Source: Beroe forskalii (Eukaryota; Ctenophora; Nuda; Beroida; Beroidae). Taken from it: a stretch of 64,000 nucleotides of DNA. This document shows, one piece after another, positions 1 to 11,681 of the stretch; within the stretch, counting starts at the first letter, position 1; each line of letters starts with the position of its first letter. The stretch lies in NCBI GenBank assembly GCA_011033025.1, contig WFMF01000438.1:67001-131000 (forward strand), given 5' to 3'. A program made the position numbers and the translations under genes. Below the pieces are notes generated by a model. It was not told where the DNA came from, did not search any database, and saw only the letters and a program-made list of their open reading frames with translations.

Positions 1-55
1 ATTCACCGACGAAAGAGATCACCTCAAGACAATAACAAAGGAATTTCATCTCGTT

Positions 56-155
56 AGCTTACCCACAAGTCCATGTTATATTGACCAATCAGCACGAGAG
101 TTGAAAGTAATCTCGCGTTCTGATTGGTCAATTTCGTGATCCTACGGGTAAGCTT
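56..155. repeat. CCAAT/GC foldback element, copy 1
   Basis: Near-palindromic hairpin of about 100 bp. The left end reads AGCTTACCCACAAG and the right end CTACGGGTAAGCTT. The inner arms are TTGACCAATCAGC and CTGATTGGTCAA around a short loop. The same design recurs at least 11 more times before 22 kb. It looks like a short non-autonomous foldback (MITE-like) family. No target duplication was identified. Confidence 0.75.
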
Positions 156-363
156 CTACGCCACCTATATTGATGTGGCCAAAGCTAAGATGGTTATCAG
201 CGATGGTTATCAGACGATGCAATTTGTGATCACGAAAGGATTCCTGCGATGCTTTTCAGCGTTTATTACACCAAACATGTTCTTAATAACATCGTGCGAA
301 AGACTGCATTTTGAATGTTTGATAAAGAAAATTAAAAAAAAAAGATTTGCAATAAATAACCAA

Positions 364-388
364 TAGGGGAGCGATGGGGCAAATGGGA
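364..388 (+). repeat. MULE left terminal inverted repeat
   Basis: 25 bp, identical to the reverse complement of 3883-3907. Confidence 0.9.
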
Positions 389-791
389 TAGTATACCAAA
401 TGGGACCCTTGCCATTTCAAGGAATTTACATTGGTTGGGACTAAAATTTTTGTTGCTGCTGAATGTGTCACCGAGATAGTTCAATTAAACCATGAAGTCA
501 TTGTGGTAATTCAATCAGGCTCTTCTTCACACACGTTCTTCCTTACACCAGATGATGAGTAACAATGCTGCTTGTTTTACTCCTATCATGACATGATTTG
601 TAGCGGAACATTCTCTTTATGTTTGATTGTATTTGGTTCGTCATTATGTATTCTCCAGTGATTGATGGGTTTTTGGTTGGTTAATGATAGTCTAATATGT
701 TAATTAGCCATAAATCGAATTGCCATATAGATTTCAAAATGGGATACTCATGAGTTTGTAATATGGGATATCCCATTTGGCCATTTTACTG

Positions 792-970
792 GCTCTAGGA
801 CGCTGGCGCAAAGTACAATAGCGCGAAGGTCAGTAGAGCGTGGGATGGTAGGGCTTTAGCGCGATGTACAGTAGCGCGATGTACAGTGGCGCGATGGTCA
901 GTAGCGCGAGCGTCTCTAGGAAGAAGGTCTCCAGCGCAAAGGTCCTTAGCGCGTAGGTCTCTGGCGCTAA
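792..970. repeat. MULE left subterminal repeat array
   Basis: Degenerate tandem units of about 15 bp around AGTAGCGCGATGTAC, with variants such as AGTGGCGCGATGGTC and CTTAGCGCGTAGGTC. The block is matched in inverse orientation near the other end (3309-3470). Subterminal motif arrays commonly bind the transposase in MULE and related elements. That role is inferred here. Confidence 0.75.
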
Positions 971-1364
971 TAAGTATAACTAAAATGCTACACCATGATA
1001 TACCGAAAATTGGTATCACAATTAAGTATATTACTTGTTAACAAGTTCAATTCAATTGTATTGATCAAGATAAATTCGGGCAATTAGAGACTATATTCTA
1101 GTTTCATGAAAATTCTTTGCCATTTTATGGAAATTTGAATCCAATCCAAATTCCAAATCATTTTGGTGTTATGTGATCAAGATATTTGTTAATGACTGAC
1201 ATAACTGATGTCCGGTACTTAACAACAAGAGAAGTTATTGGTAATTGGGCATGCAAAGCCGTTAATGAGGCTAATCTGCTGATTGAGACAGACCTACGAT
1301 CCTGTATATATACCCCAATATGTGTTAGGGGATATCAAGCGACAAAATCACCTTCTCGTTTTTG

Positions 1365-1599
1365 ATGGCCAGCTCCTTTCAGCGAAGCTTTCTCCATCTT
1401 CTGGACGACCTCAGTGGATCCCCCGCTTCTCAGCCCCAGCTTCCAGTGGCACACTCCTCTCCCTCAATCCAGCAACCGAGTGCCTGTGCAGCAAATCCGC
1501 AGCCCTCAACGCCACGTCCCGCTAACTCTTCTTCTCAGCAGATAGCTCCTACGACCCCCAGTGCTCAAGATTCATCCTTGACATCAGCCGACGATGGAG
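1365..1599 (+). CDS. Possible 5' exon of the MULE gene (Pro/Ser/Gln-rich)
   Basis: An open frame starts at ATG 1365 (MASSFQRSFLHLLDDL...) and runs through a Ser/Pro/Gln-rich stretch. A donor-like GAG|GTACTG lies after 1599. It leaves phase 1, compatible with an acceptor-like CACAAG at 1981 that enters the transposase frame in phase. The transposase ORF lacks a convincing ATG at its start, which favours an upstream exon. Splicing is inferred only; the acceptor has a weak pyrimidine tract. No DNA-binding domain is recognised. Confidence 0.35.
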
Positions 1600-1981
1600 G
1601 TACTGATAACACATTTCAGATCGTGAGATTGGCAGTTGTTTTACTTGAGTCTTGAGGTTACATACTCTTTACAGTGGCCTTTGCCTGTCAATAGACCAGT
1701 TGAAAGGGGGCTCTCCCTTTGTTGTGATAGCATGTTAAAGCGGTAATTGCCTTATAGAAACTTGACACCGGGGCATCTCATTTATTACTTGCATCCAATC
1801 AAATTCCGACTTTCCATGGGCAAATCACGTAGACGATAACTTAACCCTTTCAATGTCGCGTATATATTGGTATGAAGGCAGGGTAGAATAGCTGGATACG
1901 TAGGTTATCGGGGTAGGTAATATATCACCTTTGACTATGCTTTATCATCCAGGACGTCGAATGAGCTGATTTACGCACAAG

Positions 1982-3129
1982 TGACGGGACCTCTCCCACC
2001 TGCTGTCAAACGGAAGATGCCTCCAGCTACCGCCGTCAAGAAACAGGCTCAACGTGCACGACGACAAGCAGACCCACGTCCCCGCGCTCCCAAGACACTG
2101 TCCGAGATCCAGCTCCAAGATGCTGACTGCTTGTCAATGATGGAAGAGTCCATGCTACTCCACGACAACATGGACAATGACAACCGTATCATCCTATTTG
2201 GCACACAGACTTGTATTCAGTCGCTGGAGAAATCAGACTCTTGGGGAATCGACGGGACATTTGACTCGTGCCCACAACTCTTCTCACAGCTTGTCACTAT
2301 TCACGCTGAAGTCAACAGCAGTGACCTCAGTGACTCTAATACTTGGGCGTTTCCTTGCATATGGGTCTTATTAACGAGTAAGGAGCAGTCCACTTACGAG
2401 ACATTGTTGTCCATGATCAATACTTTGGGAACATTCAGTCCGGACAATATCATGGTGGACTTTGAAATCGGGTTGAGAAATGCGCTGACACGTGCCTTCC
2501 CGGGCAATAAAATCGACGGTTGCTATTTTCATTTCTGCCAGTCGTTGATGAAACACGTGCACGATCTGGGACTCAAGAAGAGATATGAACGTGTTCATGT
2601 GAGCGTCAATGGAATTCGAACCTACAGCCGGACAAGGATTTGGATTCGTAGATTGATGAGCCTGGCATTTATTCCACCTGAGAACGTCGTCACAGCATTT
2701 CATTCGGTGTTGGACGGTATTCCTGAGGATTTGGACATTGACGCATTCCTCAACTACTTCCAAGCGACCTGGGTGGAGGGAATGTCAACTGTACGGCGCA
2801 ATGGACGTGCGAGGTACCCTCCAGACGCATGGAATGTTCGAGATCGCACACTGGCGATGATGGGCAGAACGAACAACCACCTGGAAGCCTTCCACAACGC
2901 GTTCAAGCAGAAAGTGGGACACAGCAACCCCACGATCTGGGGGTTCATTGCAGGCATGAGACTTCAGCAGGCAGCTTCGGACAACATGATGGCTGCCATT
3001 GCTGTGGGTGACAAGCCACCCAGGAAGAGTTCAAGGGACACGAAGAAGAGTGACAGGCTGTTGTACATCACGTCACAGTACGAAACAAAGCCTCTGCTTG
3101 AGTTCCTCGACCTTATTGCAGATATTTGA
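1982..3129 (+). CDS. MULE-type transposase (DDE/RNase H fold)
   Basis: Catalyses cut-and-paste movement of the surrounding element. Counting residues from the GTG at 1981, the MULE transposase signature is visible: WGIDGTFDSCP (D91), MVDFEIGLRNAL (D160), the conserved GCYFHFCQSL block at about 180-189 and TNNHLEAFHNAFKQ with the likely third acidic residue E302. The N-terminal 40 residues are basic and proline-rich, perhaps a nuclear-localisation or DNA-contact region. The frame is open for 382 codons to TGA at 3127. There is no ATG at the start and the frame stays open upstream to about 1921, so the protein probably begins in a spliced upstream exon. No zinc finger is seen at the C-terminus. 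The family assignment is firm; the exact N-terminus is not. Confidence 0.85.
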
Positions 3130-3308
3130 GCATATTTTAAAGTAAATAGACTGGCAAGTTTTCACATTTGCAATTCGAGTAAATTGTTGGTACCCGCATT
3201 AATTAGCATTTATATACCTAATATGTATTTCGATTCTCTATGTATCTCGGTTTTAATTATGATGATTCAATGATTCATTAACTCGGAAATTTATGTTAAA
3301 CCTACACA

Positions 3309-3470
3309 CTAAGAACCTTCGTGCTGGAGACCTTCGCCCCAGTGACTTTTGCGCTACTGACCATCGCGCTACTGTCCATTGCGCTACTGTACATCGCGCT
3401 ACAGACCCTCGCGCTTCAGACCTTCGCGCTACCGTACCCTCCGCGCCAGCGTTCTTTGCGCCAGCGTCCT
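3309..3470. repeat. MULE right subterminal repeat array
   Basis: Inverted counterpart of 792-970: repeated GCGCTACTGTACATC-like units of about 15 bp. CTTTGCGCCAGCGTCCTG at the outer edge mirrors CAGGACGCTGGCGCAAAG-like sequence on the left. Confidence 0.75.
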
Positions 3471-3882
3471 GACACCATTTTACTATATCCCATTTGACCC
3501 ACTAAGGTTTTTATAATTTTCTATTCAATTGGGACATGGTTTAAACTTTATCATCTTACCGTTAAAATGTATTCCTATTTCATTCGCACTTTCCAGGCAT
3601 CCAAAAATTATAGTTTAAATACAAGATGTTAAATGGGATACTGGAAGTTGGTCAAATGAGATATCCCATTTGGGCTATTTAGGTGGGTCCCATTTGACAT
3701 ACTTTCACAGGAAAATCAAACGAGGGTTGGCCAAACGGGATGAGGCCACACCCACAAAATGGGCGCGGAATGGTGAAGTTTGGTGTTAGTACACCAATCT
3801 ACAGGCAATAGCGAGTATCTATGCAAAAAATTTCATGGAAATCGACTAAAATGAAAACTCTACAGACTTTAGAATTTTAGGG

Positions 3883-3907
3883 TCCCATTTGCCCCATCGC
3901 TCCCCTA
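3883..3907 (-). repeat. MULE right terminal inverted repeat
   Basis: 25 bp, exact reverse complement of 364-388. Confidence 0.9.
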
Positions 3908-4083
3908 CATCGACGTACGATTTGTCCCATTTTTAGAATTTTTGATACATGCGCCAATGTTCATTATATCCCCGTATCACATTGCACCCGGAAATCTAAA
4001 TAAATCTACATATAGCGAAAGAGTGGAGGAAAAAAGTAGACACTTCATAAGAAAACACCTTTTTTAAATACTCGCCGTATATC

Positions 4084-4192
4084 AGCTTACCCGTAGGATT
4101 TTGAAATCGTCTTGACATTCACCAATCAGTGCGCGAGTTTACGGTCAAGTCGTGCGCTGATTGGTCAATGTAAAATGAACCTGTGGGTAAGC
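4084..4192. repeat. CCAAT/GC foldback element, copy 2
   Basis: Outer ends are AGCTTACCCGTAGG and CCTGTGGGTAAGC, with inner arms CACCAATCAGTGCGCGAG and CGTGCGCTGATTGGTC. The left flank GCCGTATATC also recurs by copy 4, so the unit may extend slightly beyond the hairpin. Confidence 0.75.
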
Positions 4193-4525
4193 CAAAACGC
4201 CGTTTCGGTACTCATAGTAGGATGAATAGATTAAATTTCAATATTCAGAAGTGATACAACACCTAGTACTAGTAGGGCTAAAAGCTTCCTATTAAAATCA
4301 TGAGATGATATACAAACGACAAATCGGTGTTTTTTAAGTTGCACAGTTTTATGAGTGATCACTATAATTTCACAGCACCCACTAATGATTTAGGGATAAA
4401 CCTGCCAAAAGCTAAGAAAAATAGGCTGAATTCCTTTTCAATTTGATTGATTGCCAATTTAAGTGTATATTTTTGCGCAGCTCGAATCGCTCCCAGCAGC
4501 TGTGTAAGATTATAGAGCGCGCTAT

Positions 4526-4645
4526 GTCACCATGACAACGGCCAGTGTTGCCATGGCAATGCGTTATATCAGCTGCTATACATACTGTAGGTCACGTGAC
4601 ATGAGCACGTGACAGGCACGTTATCCGGATGTGACGTCATATCAC
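4526..4645. promoter_or_regulatory. Cluster of X-box, E-box and CRE palindromes
   Basis: Within 120 bp: GTCACCATGACAAC and GTTGCCATGGCAAT (RFX X-box-like), CAGCTG, GGTCACGTGAC and AGCACGTGAC (E-box), and GTGACGTCATATCAC (CRE). Such density suggests an enhancer or promoter. No transcript start or adjacent recognised gene supports it, so the function is inferred. Confidence 0.4.
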
Positions 4646-5190
4646 ACGACCTGTCGTGGGAGGGTTAACACATCGGGAATATCAGATTGACAGGTGTGGG
4701 TGACAGGTGTTAGGGTTAAATTCTACGGCAAATATGACAGTCTGATATATAGACAAGATTCAGTACCTAGATATCACAATTCTACGGTCAGGTAAGATCA
4801 AGAAGATATGTTACGGAATCGGGAAATTCAATGTCCACAAAATTAATGCCAGTCGATTGTGAAGAAATTGTAAAATTAATCGCGACAGATGTACCCATCG
4901 CCTTAAAACGAATAATGAGGCCCCTAAGATGTTCAATCTCTCGGAAAGATGGAATTGAGGATTCAGTTAAACTTGGAAATATTAAATTTGAACAATTTAA
5001 ATCGCATCTCCAAGAAAATAAACCAGCCCCGTATGGTACTTTAAACAAAAACAGAGAACACCAGAGGTGCAGAACAACACTCTGAGAACAAAGAAGTTAG
5101 AAAATAAAATGATCTGCCAGAGCTCACACAATATTGAGGCTTTGTCCTCACTACTTGTGTATATTATACACGCGAGAGGGGGTGCAGTGA
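4646..5190. other. No recognised gene
   Basis: AT-rich sequence with short open frames on both strands (about 80 codons). Neither resembles a known protein or has convincing splice sites. Confidence 0.5.
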
Positions 5191-5195
5191 TATGC

Positions 5196-5224
5196 CCATA
5201 TATGGGCATACAGCCCTTATATGG
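5196..5224. promoter_or_regulatory. Two tandem CArG (SRF-type) boxes
   Basis: CCATATATGG at 5196-5205 and CCTTATATGG at 5215-5224 each match the SRF consensus CC(A/T)6GG, with starts 19 bp apart. The first is the centre of the palindrome TGCCCATATATGGGCA. There is no gene within sight whose start they could serve. Confidence 0.45.
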
Positions 5225-5999
5225 GCATATAGCTCTCCCCTTGCAGTGAAGGGACTCTCCGAAGATGGTTTTATTGCAACACTACAGCTACTGTTGAGGG
5301 TCTGGAATAATGGGACAGGAGAGAGAGGTTATTTTGTGTCAGTGACGAAAAGTACTATATTTATTCTTTATTCGACATTGAATGTACGAAGTCCTTTTTC
5401 TACATCCATCATCTATTAAAACCTTTTTGTAGAAGCTCAATTAGCGAAACTAATGGCACTTGTGACAGACAAAAGGGACCTAATAAATAAAACCTGTCAT
5501 ATAATCTCCCACAATGGGGAGCTTCTGAAAACTGAGAGAAAATGGGTCATTATGCCTACTTTTAGCACACGAGCGCAAAATGCGAGGGACCAGACAAATA
5601 AAGCAATACTAGAGTTCTAGGGCACATGACAAGAAAAGCACCTACTCACAAACAAAGGAGAACTAATGTACATCAAGAAGTAGTGAACACCACTATATAT
5701 TGCAGATCCGCTGGGGGGAAATATAGAGATTTATATATGGAGTCAGCAATATCCACCATTTAAACCCTAATAATGACGTCACACTTAAAGACACATCTCG
5801 AAGGTAGCTGCTAAATGAGAATGTACTCTAGCCACCCTGAGGCAGGCAGGTTCATTAACCTTTACTCATACATTACTTATTGTTTCTCATCATCAGAGGG
5901 GGTGTATATTTGGGACATTGGAGTCTCCAATATGAGAGATATATTGGCTGAGGAGTGATCTAAGCAGTAGCAGAGGATTGATTGAATGAGTGGAATGAG

Positions 6000-6042
6000 T
6001 GACGACATTATCAAACTTTTAATAGGTGAGTTGATGACGTCA
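6000..6042. repeat. 35-bp periodic CRE element (copy)
   Basis: TGACGACA at 6000 and TGACGTCA at 6035 are separated by exactly 35 bp, with ATTATCAAACTTTTAATAGG and TTGA between. It belongs to a dispersed motif family described in the findings. Confidence 0.5.
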
Positions 6043-8102
6043 TCAACTCTATCCCTCCAGCGGAGCGTCTGATGGGCTTTGTCCAGACCTGCCCGTGTTA
6101 GTAATTAGTCAGGGATACAGGGCTGTTAATGGGTGGTAATGGGTTACATGGGATATGACGCAGGGCTTGCCTTCCCCTCTTAACAAGTTAAAAGGATCAG
6201 ACTTTTGTTTGGAGGGTGGCTTCATAGTAACAGGAATAGGGGCAAGTCAAGGATGATAGCATCGACAAATTGACGATGGAGGAGGAAGCAAAGCCCATAA
6301 ATTTGTTTAAAATGTGAATATCAAAGAAAAATGTTGTTTGAAATGTGAATATCGTGGAGATGTAAAAGATTGTATTAAGATAATGATTAGCCTCATTAGC
6401 ACGAGTTTAAACACTACGTGAGATGTTCAATGAGTTTTTCTCGGTGCTCTAACACTATGATGGGCTCATGACCTTTAAATGGAACTACTATCTCATGAGG
6501 AAAATAGACCGTGTTGCAGCATCAACTCACCATTCTAAGCCATGGTAATGTTGTCAACTTCAACCGCTTATTTCCAGTGCTCGACTTGTGTGTTCAGTCT
6601 TGTCAGGGCCACGCCAGCAACTCATGTTTTGTACAAAAAGCTCTCTCACATCCAGTGTTGCTAAGTTGCTTAGAACAAATTAATATAAAATCTCACTTTG
6701 AGAGCCGTGCACGTTCAGCCGTGCGAGGGCACAAGAACCTTTCTCCCTCTCTTACATCAAGTTGCTTAGAACCGAAGTAAAGACCGGTGTGTGTAGGAGA
6801 GTCCTAGCTGATGTAATGACCGCTGGTATTATAACTCAGTTTGACATGAAATTTGAGCCCGAATTATGTGCTTCACTCAGTGAACATATGGTTCCCATGC
6901 TACACAGTGGAGTTTACTTCTCAGCTTTTATATTCAGGAAGGGCTTAAATCACAGTGTGGACAATGTTCAGTGGAGTTTTACTCCTGAAAATCTGAGCTT
7001 TTATCTAAGTAAATCTAAATTGAGTTTCAACAGAAGGCGCCGGGGGAGTTGCAATGTTGACAAACATGGAAAATGGAAATCTCAGTACGAATTATAAAAC
7101 AAGAAAACAATCACATTGTGAGGCCCTGGGAAACAACGATATTACGTCAGGTCGTTTTGGAAAGTTCTTCGATTGATCAGTGCGAAAATGGAACATTCAA
7201 AAAGCGGGACCAAGGGATAAGAGAAACTGAGAAACTTGTTGGAAGCAGTAACTCAGTAAAGCACCAGATCAGTCATCTGTATTTGATCAACCACTATCAC
7301 CAATATATTGACAAATTCAAATGACACATAGGACTAAATGGTGCACCGAATACGTTTAATGAAACTCCGCAATAGTAAGAGGTGCTTCACAAAACTTTTA
7401 ATGTGCACCTTTTATGGATGTACTCCGTAAGGCCATTGAAAGGACCCCGTAGGGGCTGAAGAGATGCGAACCATTACCGTTAGGGGAATAGGAACTAGGT
7501 TGGAAGGTACCCGTTAAATGATGAGACAATACTCGAGGGATGATCTCCTGATAAAGCGATGGATCCAGACGAATGGGGTGTCAATTTATTGATTTTATAA
7601 GTAAATTTTACTTGACATGAATATTGACATGATACGTTTATTAATTGCATTCATATTAAATTCTAGATTTGTTACAAATTCCGTAGTTATAAAATCATAA
7701 TAGTTCGTTATTCAGCTCATTGCTTCTCATATTTCAAAATATCTCCCGCCTAAAATCCTATACCTTTCTCGGTTGCAAGATGGCAGTTTCTTCGGCTCCA
7801 GTAGCTGCTGTAAGACACGAAAACGACCGCTTCATCATATCCAAACACAAGGAAATATCTCACGAAAACTTCTTCAACAAAACTATATTTTCGAACTTGA
7901 CGAAAGTGAAAAGCGAGTAGAGTAATAACGAAGTAAAAGGGAGCACAATATATAATGATGGTTGGAACCACTGAAACCTGATTATAAGCGCACACAGGTA
8001 GCCATGAAATGTGACCTACACTCCTTGTATATTTTACCTGTAACCAGATACACCAGCGTAATATGTTCTAATATATAATCATCGAACTGAAGTGGAGACC
8101 AA

Positions 8103-8413
8103 ATGACGTCACAAAATCACCAGGGAGGACCATGCTAGTGACGTCATGGTAGGAAAGTCTGCGATTGGTGAGCGGGAAATGGTAATTGTACATGTACTCA
8201 GGAGTATTACCTTCTGGGAGCGAAGATCCCAGACCCAGCTGCTCAATTCCAGGATTCCAGGGTGAGAACGAGACAATAGCCATAGTGGGAAAAGAGACTA
8301 TGAAAAAGCGAGCTGAAACGTCCTTTTCAAGTCTTCACAGATAGCTAGCCACGTGATCAAACTCAAGTAGTCATGTGATTTAGATCATGTGATCAGTGGT
8401 AAAGTATATAAGA
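8103..8413 (+). promoter_or_regulatory. Promoter-like motif series with TATA box
   Basis: Two CRE palindromes (AATGACGTCAC near 8103 and AGTGACGTCAT near 8140), CACGTGATC near 8350, related ATGTGATC motifs, and then AGTATATAAGAAGG near 8405. This spacing resembles a TATA promoter reading right. No recognised coding exon follows, so the call is tentative. Confidence 0.25.
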
Positions 8414-9284
8414 AGGGATATATGATAATTGAACTGATAAATGGTTTTAAAATTAGATGCAGCGGTATGTTATCATGGCTCTAGTCTCTGCTAGGTCAAA
8501 GAAGTGGCGTACTTCTAGCTAGATTCCGTGTAATCACCATGACAAACTCCAGTGCACTTAGTCAGTAGGTCAAAAGAAGAGAGGGTTCTCCTAAAGCTGA
8601 CGACGATTATCGCATGGTATTCGAAAGTCAAAAGCTTCTGTTATTATCATCTCTCGTATCAGTCGAACGATTCAACTTCTTACCCTAAGTTCTTCTAAAG
8701 TCTAAAGTCAACTAGATTCCGATTTTACTGGATATATGTGAAGTGTAAAACGATGCAATGCACACCAAATCACAAAACAGGCTTTGAACAGCAAGAACAG
8801 AGTGACATGTGTAGTATTGGCGGGATACTAGACCTCATGAAAACCTTGTGCAGAATGGTGTGTACCTACTGCTACCAGCACATTGTATACAGTACCAATG
8901 ACACTTTGACAGCGGAGGGAGTTCTGGGAAATCTGAAGGGGAACAGCTTCGAATGTTTGAGAGTGAAAAGTCCGAGTGCAGAAAAGTAAGAGATCCGGGA
9001 TATTGATGTACTGAGTATCATTGATAAAGTGATAAGGGTCCCTATGACAAAGGAAAATTCATGTTGAAGGAAGAGTTGGTTTGATCATCTTAGACTTTGG
9101 TTTGTGTGATAGTCGATGTTCATTTCTCAACCCGGAAAATCCGAAGGCGGCCAGGCTTCTTGTATCATACTGGCAATACCATCGATCCATTTATATCAAT
9201 CAATAATTCATCTTGCTCTAATCTATCAGTCTATCGATATTCGATGGCTTATTAGCTTATTAAATCCAGATTCCCTAAGTACAT

Positions 9285-9343
9285 TGGTTATCGACCAATC
9301 AACGCTCGATCCGACTGTAAACTCGCGTGCTGATTGGTCAATG
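9285..9343. repeat. CCAAT/GC foldback element, copy 3
   Basis: Arms CGACCAATCAACGCTCGA and ACTCGCGTGCTGATTGGTC. The right flank ATACGCCGCCTATAT resembles the flank of copy 1 (TACGCCACCTATAT). Confidence 0.7.
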
Positions 9344-9459
9344 TCTCGACGATTCCAGGATCCTGCAATTATACGCCGCCTATATATTTGCATTATGATT
9401 ACGTGTTTAATAACTGTTTAGTTCGTCTTGGAGAGTATGGAAGTGCCTTCAAAATGTAA

Positions 9460-9520
9460 AATGCAGTGAACTACGTCAAAACGCAGTGAAATACGTCTAA
9501 ACGCAGTGAACTACGTCATG
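9460..9520. repeat. Short tandem repeat, 3 units of about 20 bp
   Basis: Unit AACGCAGTGAACTACGTCAA, repeated with one or two changes. Confidence 0.7.
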
Positions 9521-11059
9521 CTGACGCAATCCATGGTAATATTAAATGAAGCATCTTCGGATGCGAGCATTCTATAATTTGAATCTTCATTTCCTCACAC
9601 AAGCTGGAAATTGAACGTAAACTCTAAATTACTAAGACGAAGTCATTGTCATGATAATATGATTCTCATAGAAAATAGAAATTTGTAATTTCGCATTGTG
9701 ATTTGCGATGGGATGCTCTGTTGTCGTAAGCGACCACCCATGGTGGCGAGTGAATGCGAGGATATATTCGTGTCAGAAAATCTATAATTGATAAATTAAA
9801 CATCATTATCAATAAACAAAGATAAAAGGAGCTCCTGTAACATTGTTAGATTGATTTTCGAGATGATAAGTTGTTAAATTGCCTGCAAGGAACGTTCATT
9901 CACTGTTCAGTTTTGTGACATTATCAGATAATGCGATTGAAAAGGAAAATGACAAATGCTGACAAATTTAATATTAAAATGTTGACACCCTCTCAAAACG
10001 TTGACATTTTCATCGAAGATCTCTCAAATTGTCAAAAAGCTATTTTTCATGACAGTCATAACGAATAAAGGAAATACACCTGAATTAATACAGAATTCTG
10101 ACATCTTAAAACGGCATTTTTAATAGTTTAATGTCACCTTATTAACCCTTTCAAGCACATTATAAATGATGAAATGGGGTGAGTTGATCGAATATTCAAG
10201 CCAATATCAAACAATTTTTTTCTATGAGCAATTTTCGAATGTGAATAAACGGGGTTAATTGAAGACTCATACGGGAATTAGAAATTTAACTGAGAATCGG
10301 AATTCAGGGTGAAATTGTATTGAGATCGCAGAACAAAAATTTAGAACATTGACTTAACAATTAATGGATTCTTAAATAATGGACGTTTTACGGACCATTT
10401 TTACAAAAAGAAATTTATAAATATCAATATTTTCTTAATACATCTAAAAGTAAGACCCGGAAGGTGAAAAACTGTTCCGTGATTTAAGTCGCGACTGACT
10501 TAAAAACCAAGAAGCCATTAAGTTAAAGTTGAAGAAATTTAACGTCAGACAACTAAATCCATTAAAAACTCTGAGAGCGCAAAGTCAATAATCAACACGA
10601 GAAGATCCATTCATAAAAAACACAAAGAAATTGTTGACTTCCTTAAATCGAGAGCAGCAGTAATACTCATTTAAGCGAGAAAACAATTAGCGTTTTAAAA
10701 CTTTTTACGTTTTTTATTATAAAACGTGAAATAATTCACCCGCTCCGCTTGTGCATAAAAGGGGTAATTCGAACTGCACTTGCGCGGCTTAAGTTTGTGC
10801 GGCTTAAATTTGCGCGGCCTAGAGACAGTTGAATAACATGCCTGTCCGCCGCGCAAACTTGAAACGCGCACATAAAAGACGCGCAAACTTCGCGTGCGTT
10901 ATCTATGTAGAAAGAGCCCAGCGTTCCGAAAGAATTAGATGTTATCACGATCGAAAATACGGATTATTAAACTGAAGGGCGATATTCTTTCGCCGTAAAA
11001 AAACTAAAATTACAAATAGTTTTATCATTGTCGACGTATATCAGCTCAGGCCATTAAAC
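9521..11059. other. No recognised gene
   Basis: AT-rich. Near 10,780-10,905 there is a small cluster of related and inverted GCGCGGCTTAAGTTTGTGCG-like words (for example CGCGCAAACTT). Nothing else stands out. Confidence 0.45.
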
Positions 11060-11113
11060 ATTGACCAATCAGCGCGCGTGGTGACCGTAATCTCGCGCGC
11101 TTATTGGTCAATG
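11060..11113. repeat. CCAAT/GC foldback element, copy 4
   Basis: Arms ATTGACCAATCAGCGCGCG and CGCGCGCTTATTGGTCAAT. The left flank GACGTATATCAGCTCAGG resembles the flank of copy 2. Confidence 0.75.
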
Positions 11114-11620
11114 TCATGATGAAAGTGAAAGAATACGAAACAGCGGAGAGTCGGAGACCCAAACATCACCAACGCAATATCACACAAATGCACTGCTGTT
11201 TTAAATTTTAAACGCAACATTCATTCAATCAACTAAATTAGAACTGGTGAAGAACTTTTTAAGACCACCTTAGATCGCAGCTTAATTTTGTCGAAATAAA
11301 TAGTGTGAATTAAAATTTCTAGGAACTGCGGTTCAAAAAGGACGCTAAAAAGAAGAAAAATATATTATAGCAGCGACCCAAATCACAAATAAAAAGATAC
11401 ACTTTTGCTTCACTCGGACGTAAAAATATAGCGGAGCCCTGCTGTAACCGTAACACAAACGCAAAATCGCACAAATAAAGAGATGCTAGAACTAGAGGAA
11501 TAAAGAGAATGTCAAAATACAGGTAACGGAGAGACCTCCGAGCACTCCATATAAGATCTAATAGAATTCTGCTGGTGCGAGCCTCCCCAAAAGGCATAAA
11601 CGCTCCCCAGAGAGGGAAGA

Positions 11621-11681
11621 TGGCATTGACCAATCAGCGTGAGGGTTGATCGTTGAATCGCTCGCTGATTGGTCAATGCCA
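11621..11681. repeat. CCAAT/GC foldback element, copy 5
   Basis: The outer 16-18 bases of the arms pair perfectly: TGGCATTGACCAATCAGCG and CGCTGATTGGTCAATGCCA. Confidence 0.8.

Larger units (their letters stand above)
364..3907 (+). mobile_element. Mutator-like (MULE) DNA transposon, apparently full length
   Basis: The element is bounded by a 25-bp perfect inverted repeat (left end begins TAGGGGAGCGATGGGG, right end finishes CCCCATCGCTCCCCTA). Inside lie subterminal repeat blocks in inverted orientation at both ends and one transposase ORF with MULE signature motifs. Short GGGATA/TATCCCATTTGG motifs are also scattered near both ends. The flanks (AATAACCAA on the left, CATCGACGT on the right) show no obvious 8-11 bp target duplication, so the insertion may be old or the ends may have changed. 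Perfect ends and an open ORF argue for fairly recent activity. Confidence 0.85.
5225..9284. other. Gene-poor stretch
   Basis: No protein-coding exon is recognised. Open frames up to about 110 codons (6762-7097, 8753-8989) have no family resemblance. CRE-type motifs (TGACGTCA) occur near 5774, 6035, 8104 and 8141. Confidence 0.5.

Noticed and set aside
8215..8330. Minus-strand candidate exon (SFSPWNPGIEQLGLGSSLPE) with donor GTAATA, possibly a late muscleblind exon
   Set aside because: No similarity to muscleblind C-terminal segments that I can recognise; acceptor choice arbitrary.
8753..8989. 83-codon ORF ending near a GTAAGAG donor-like site
   Set aside because: No ATG at the apparent start, no acceptor, no domain.
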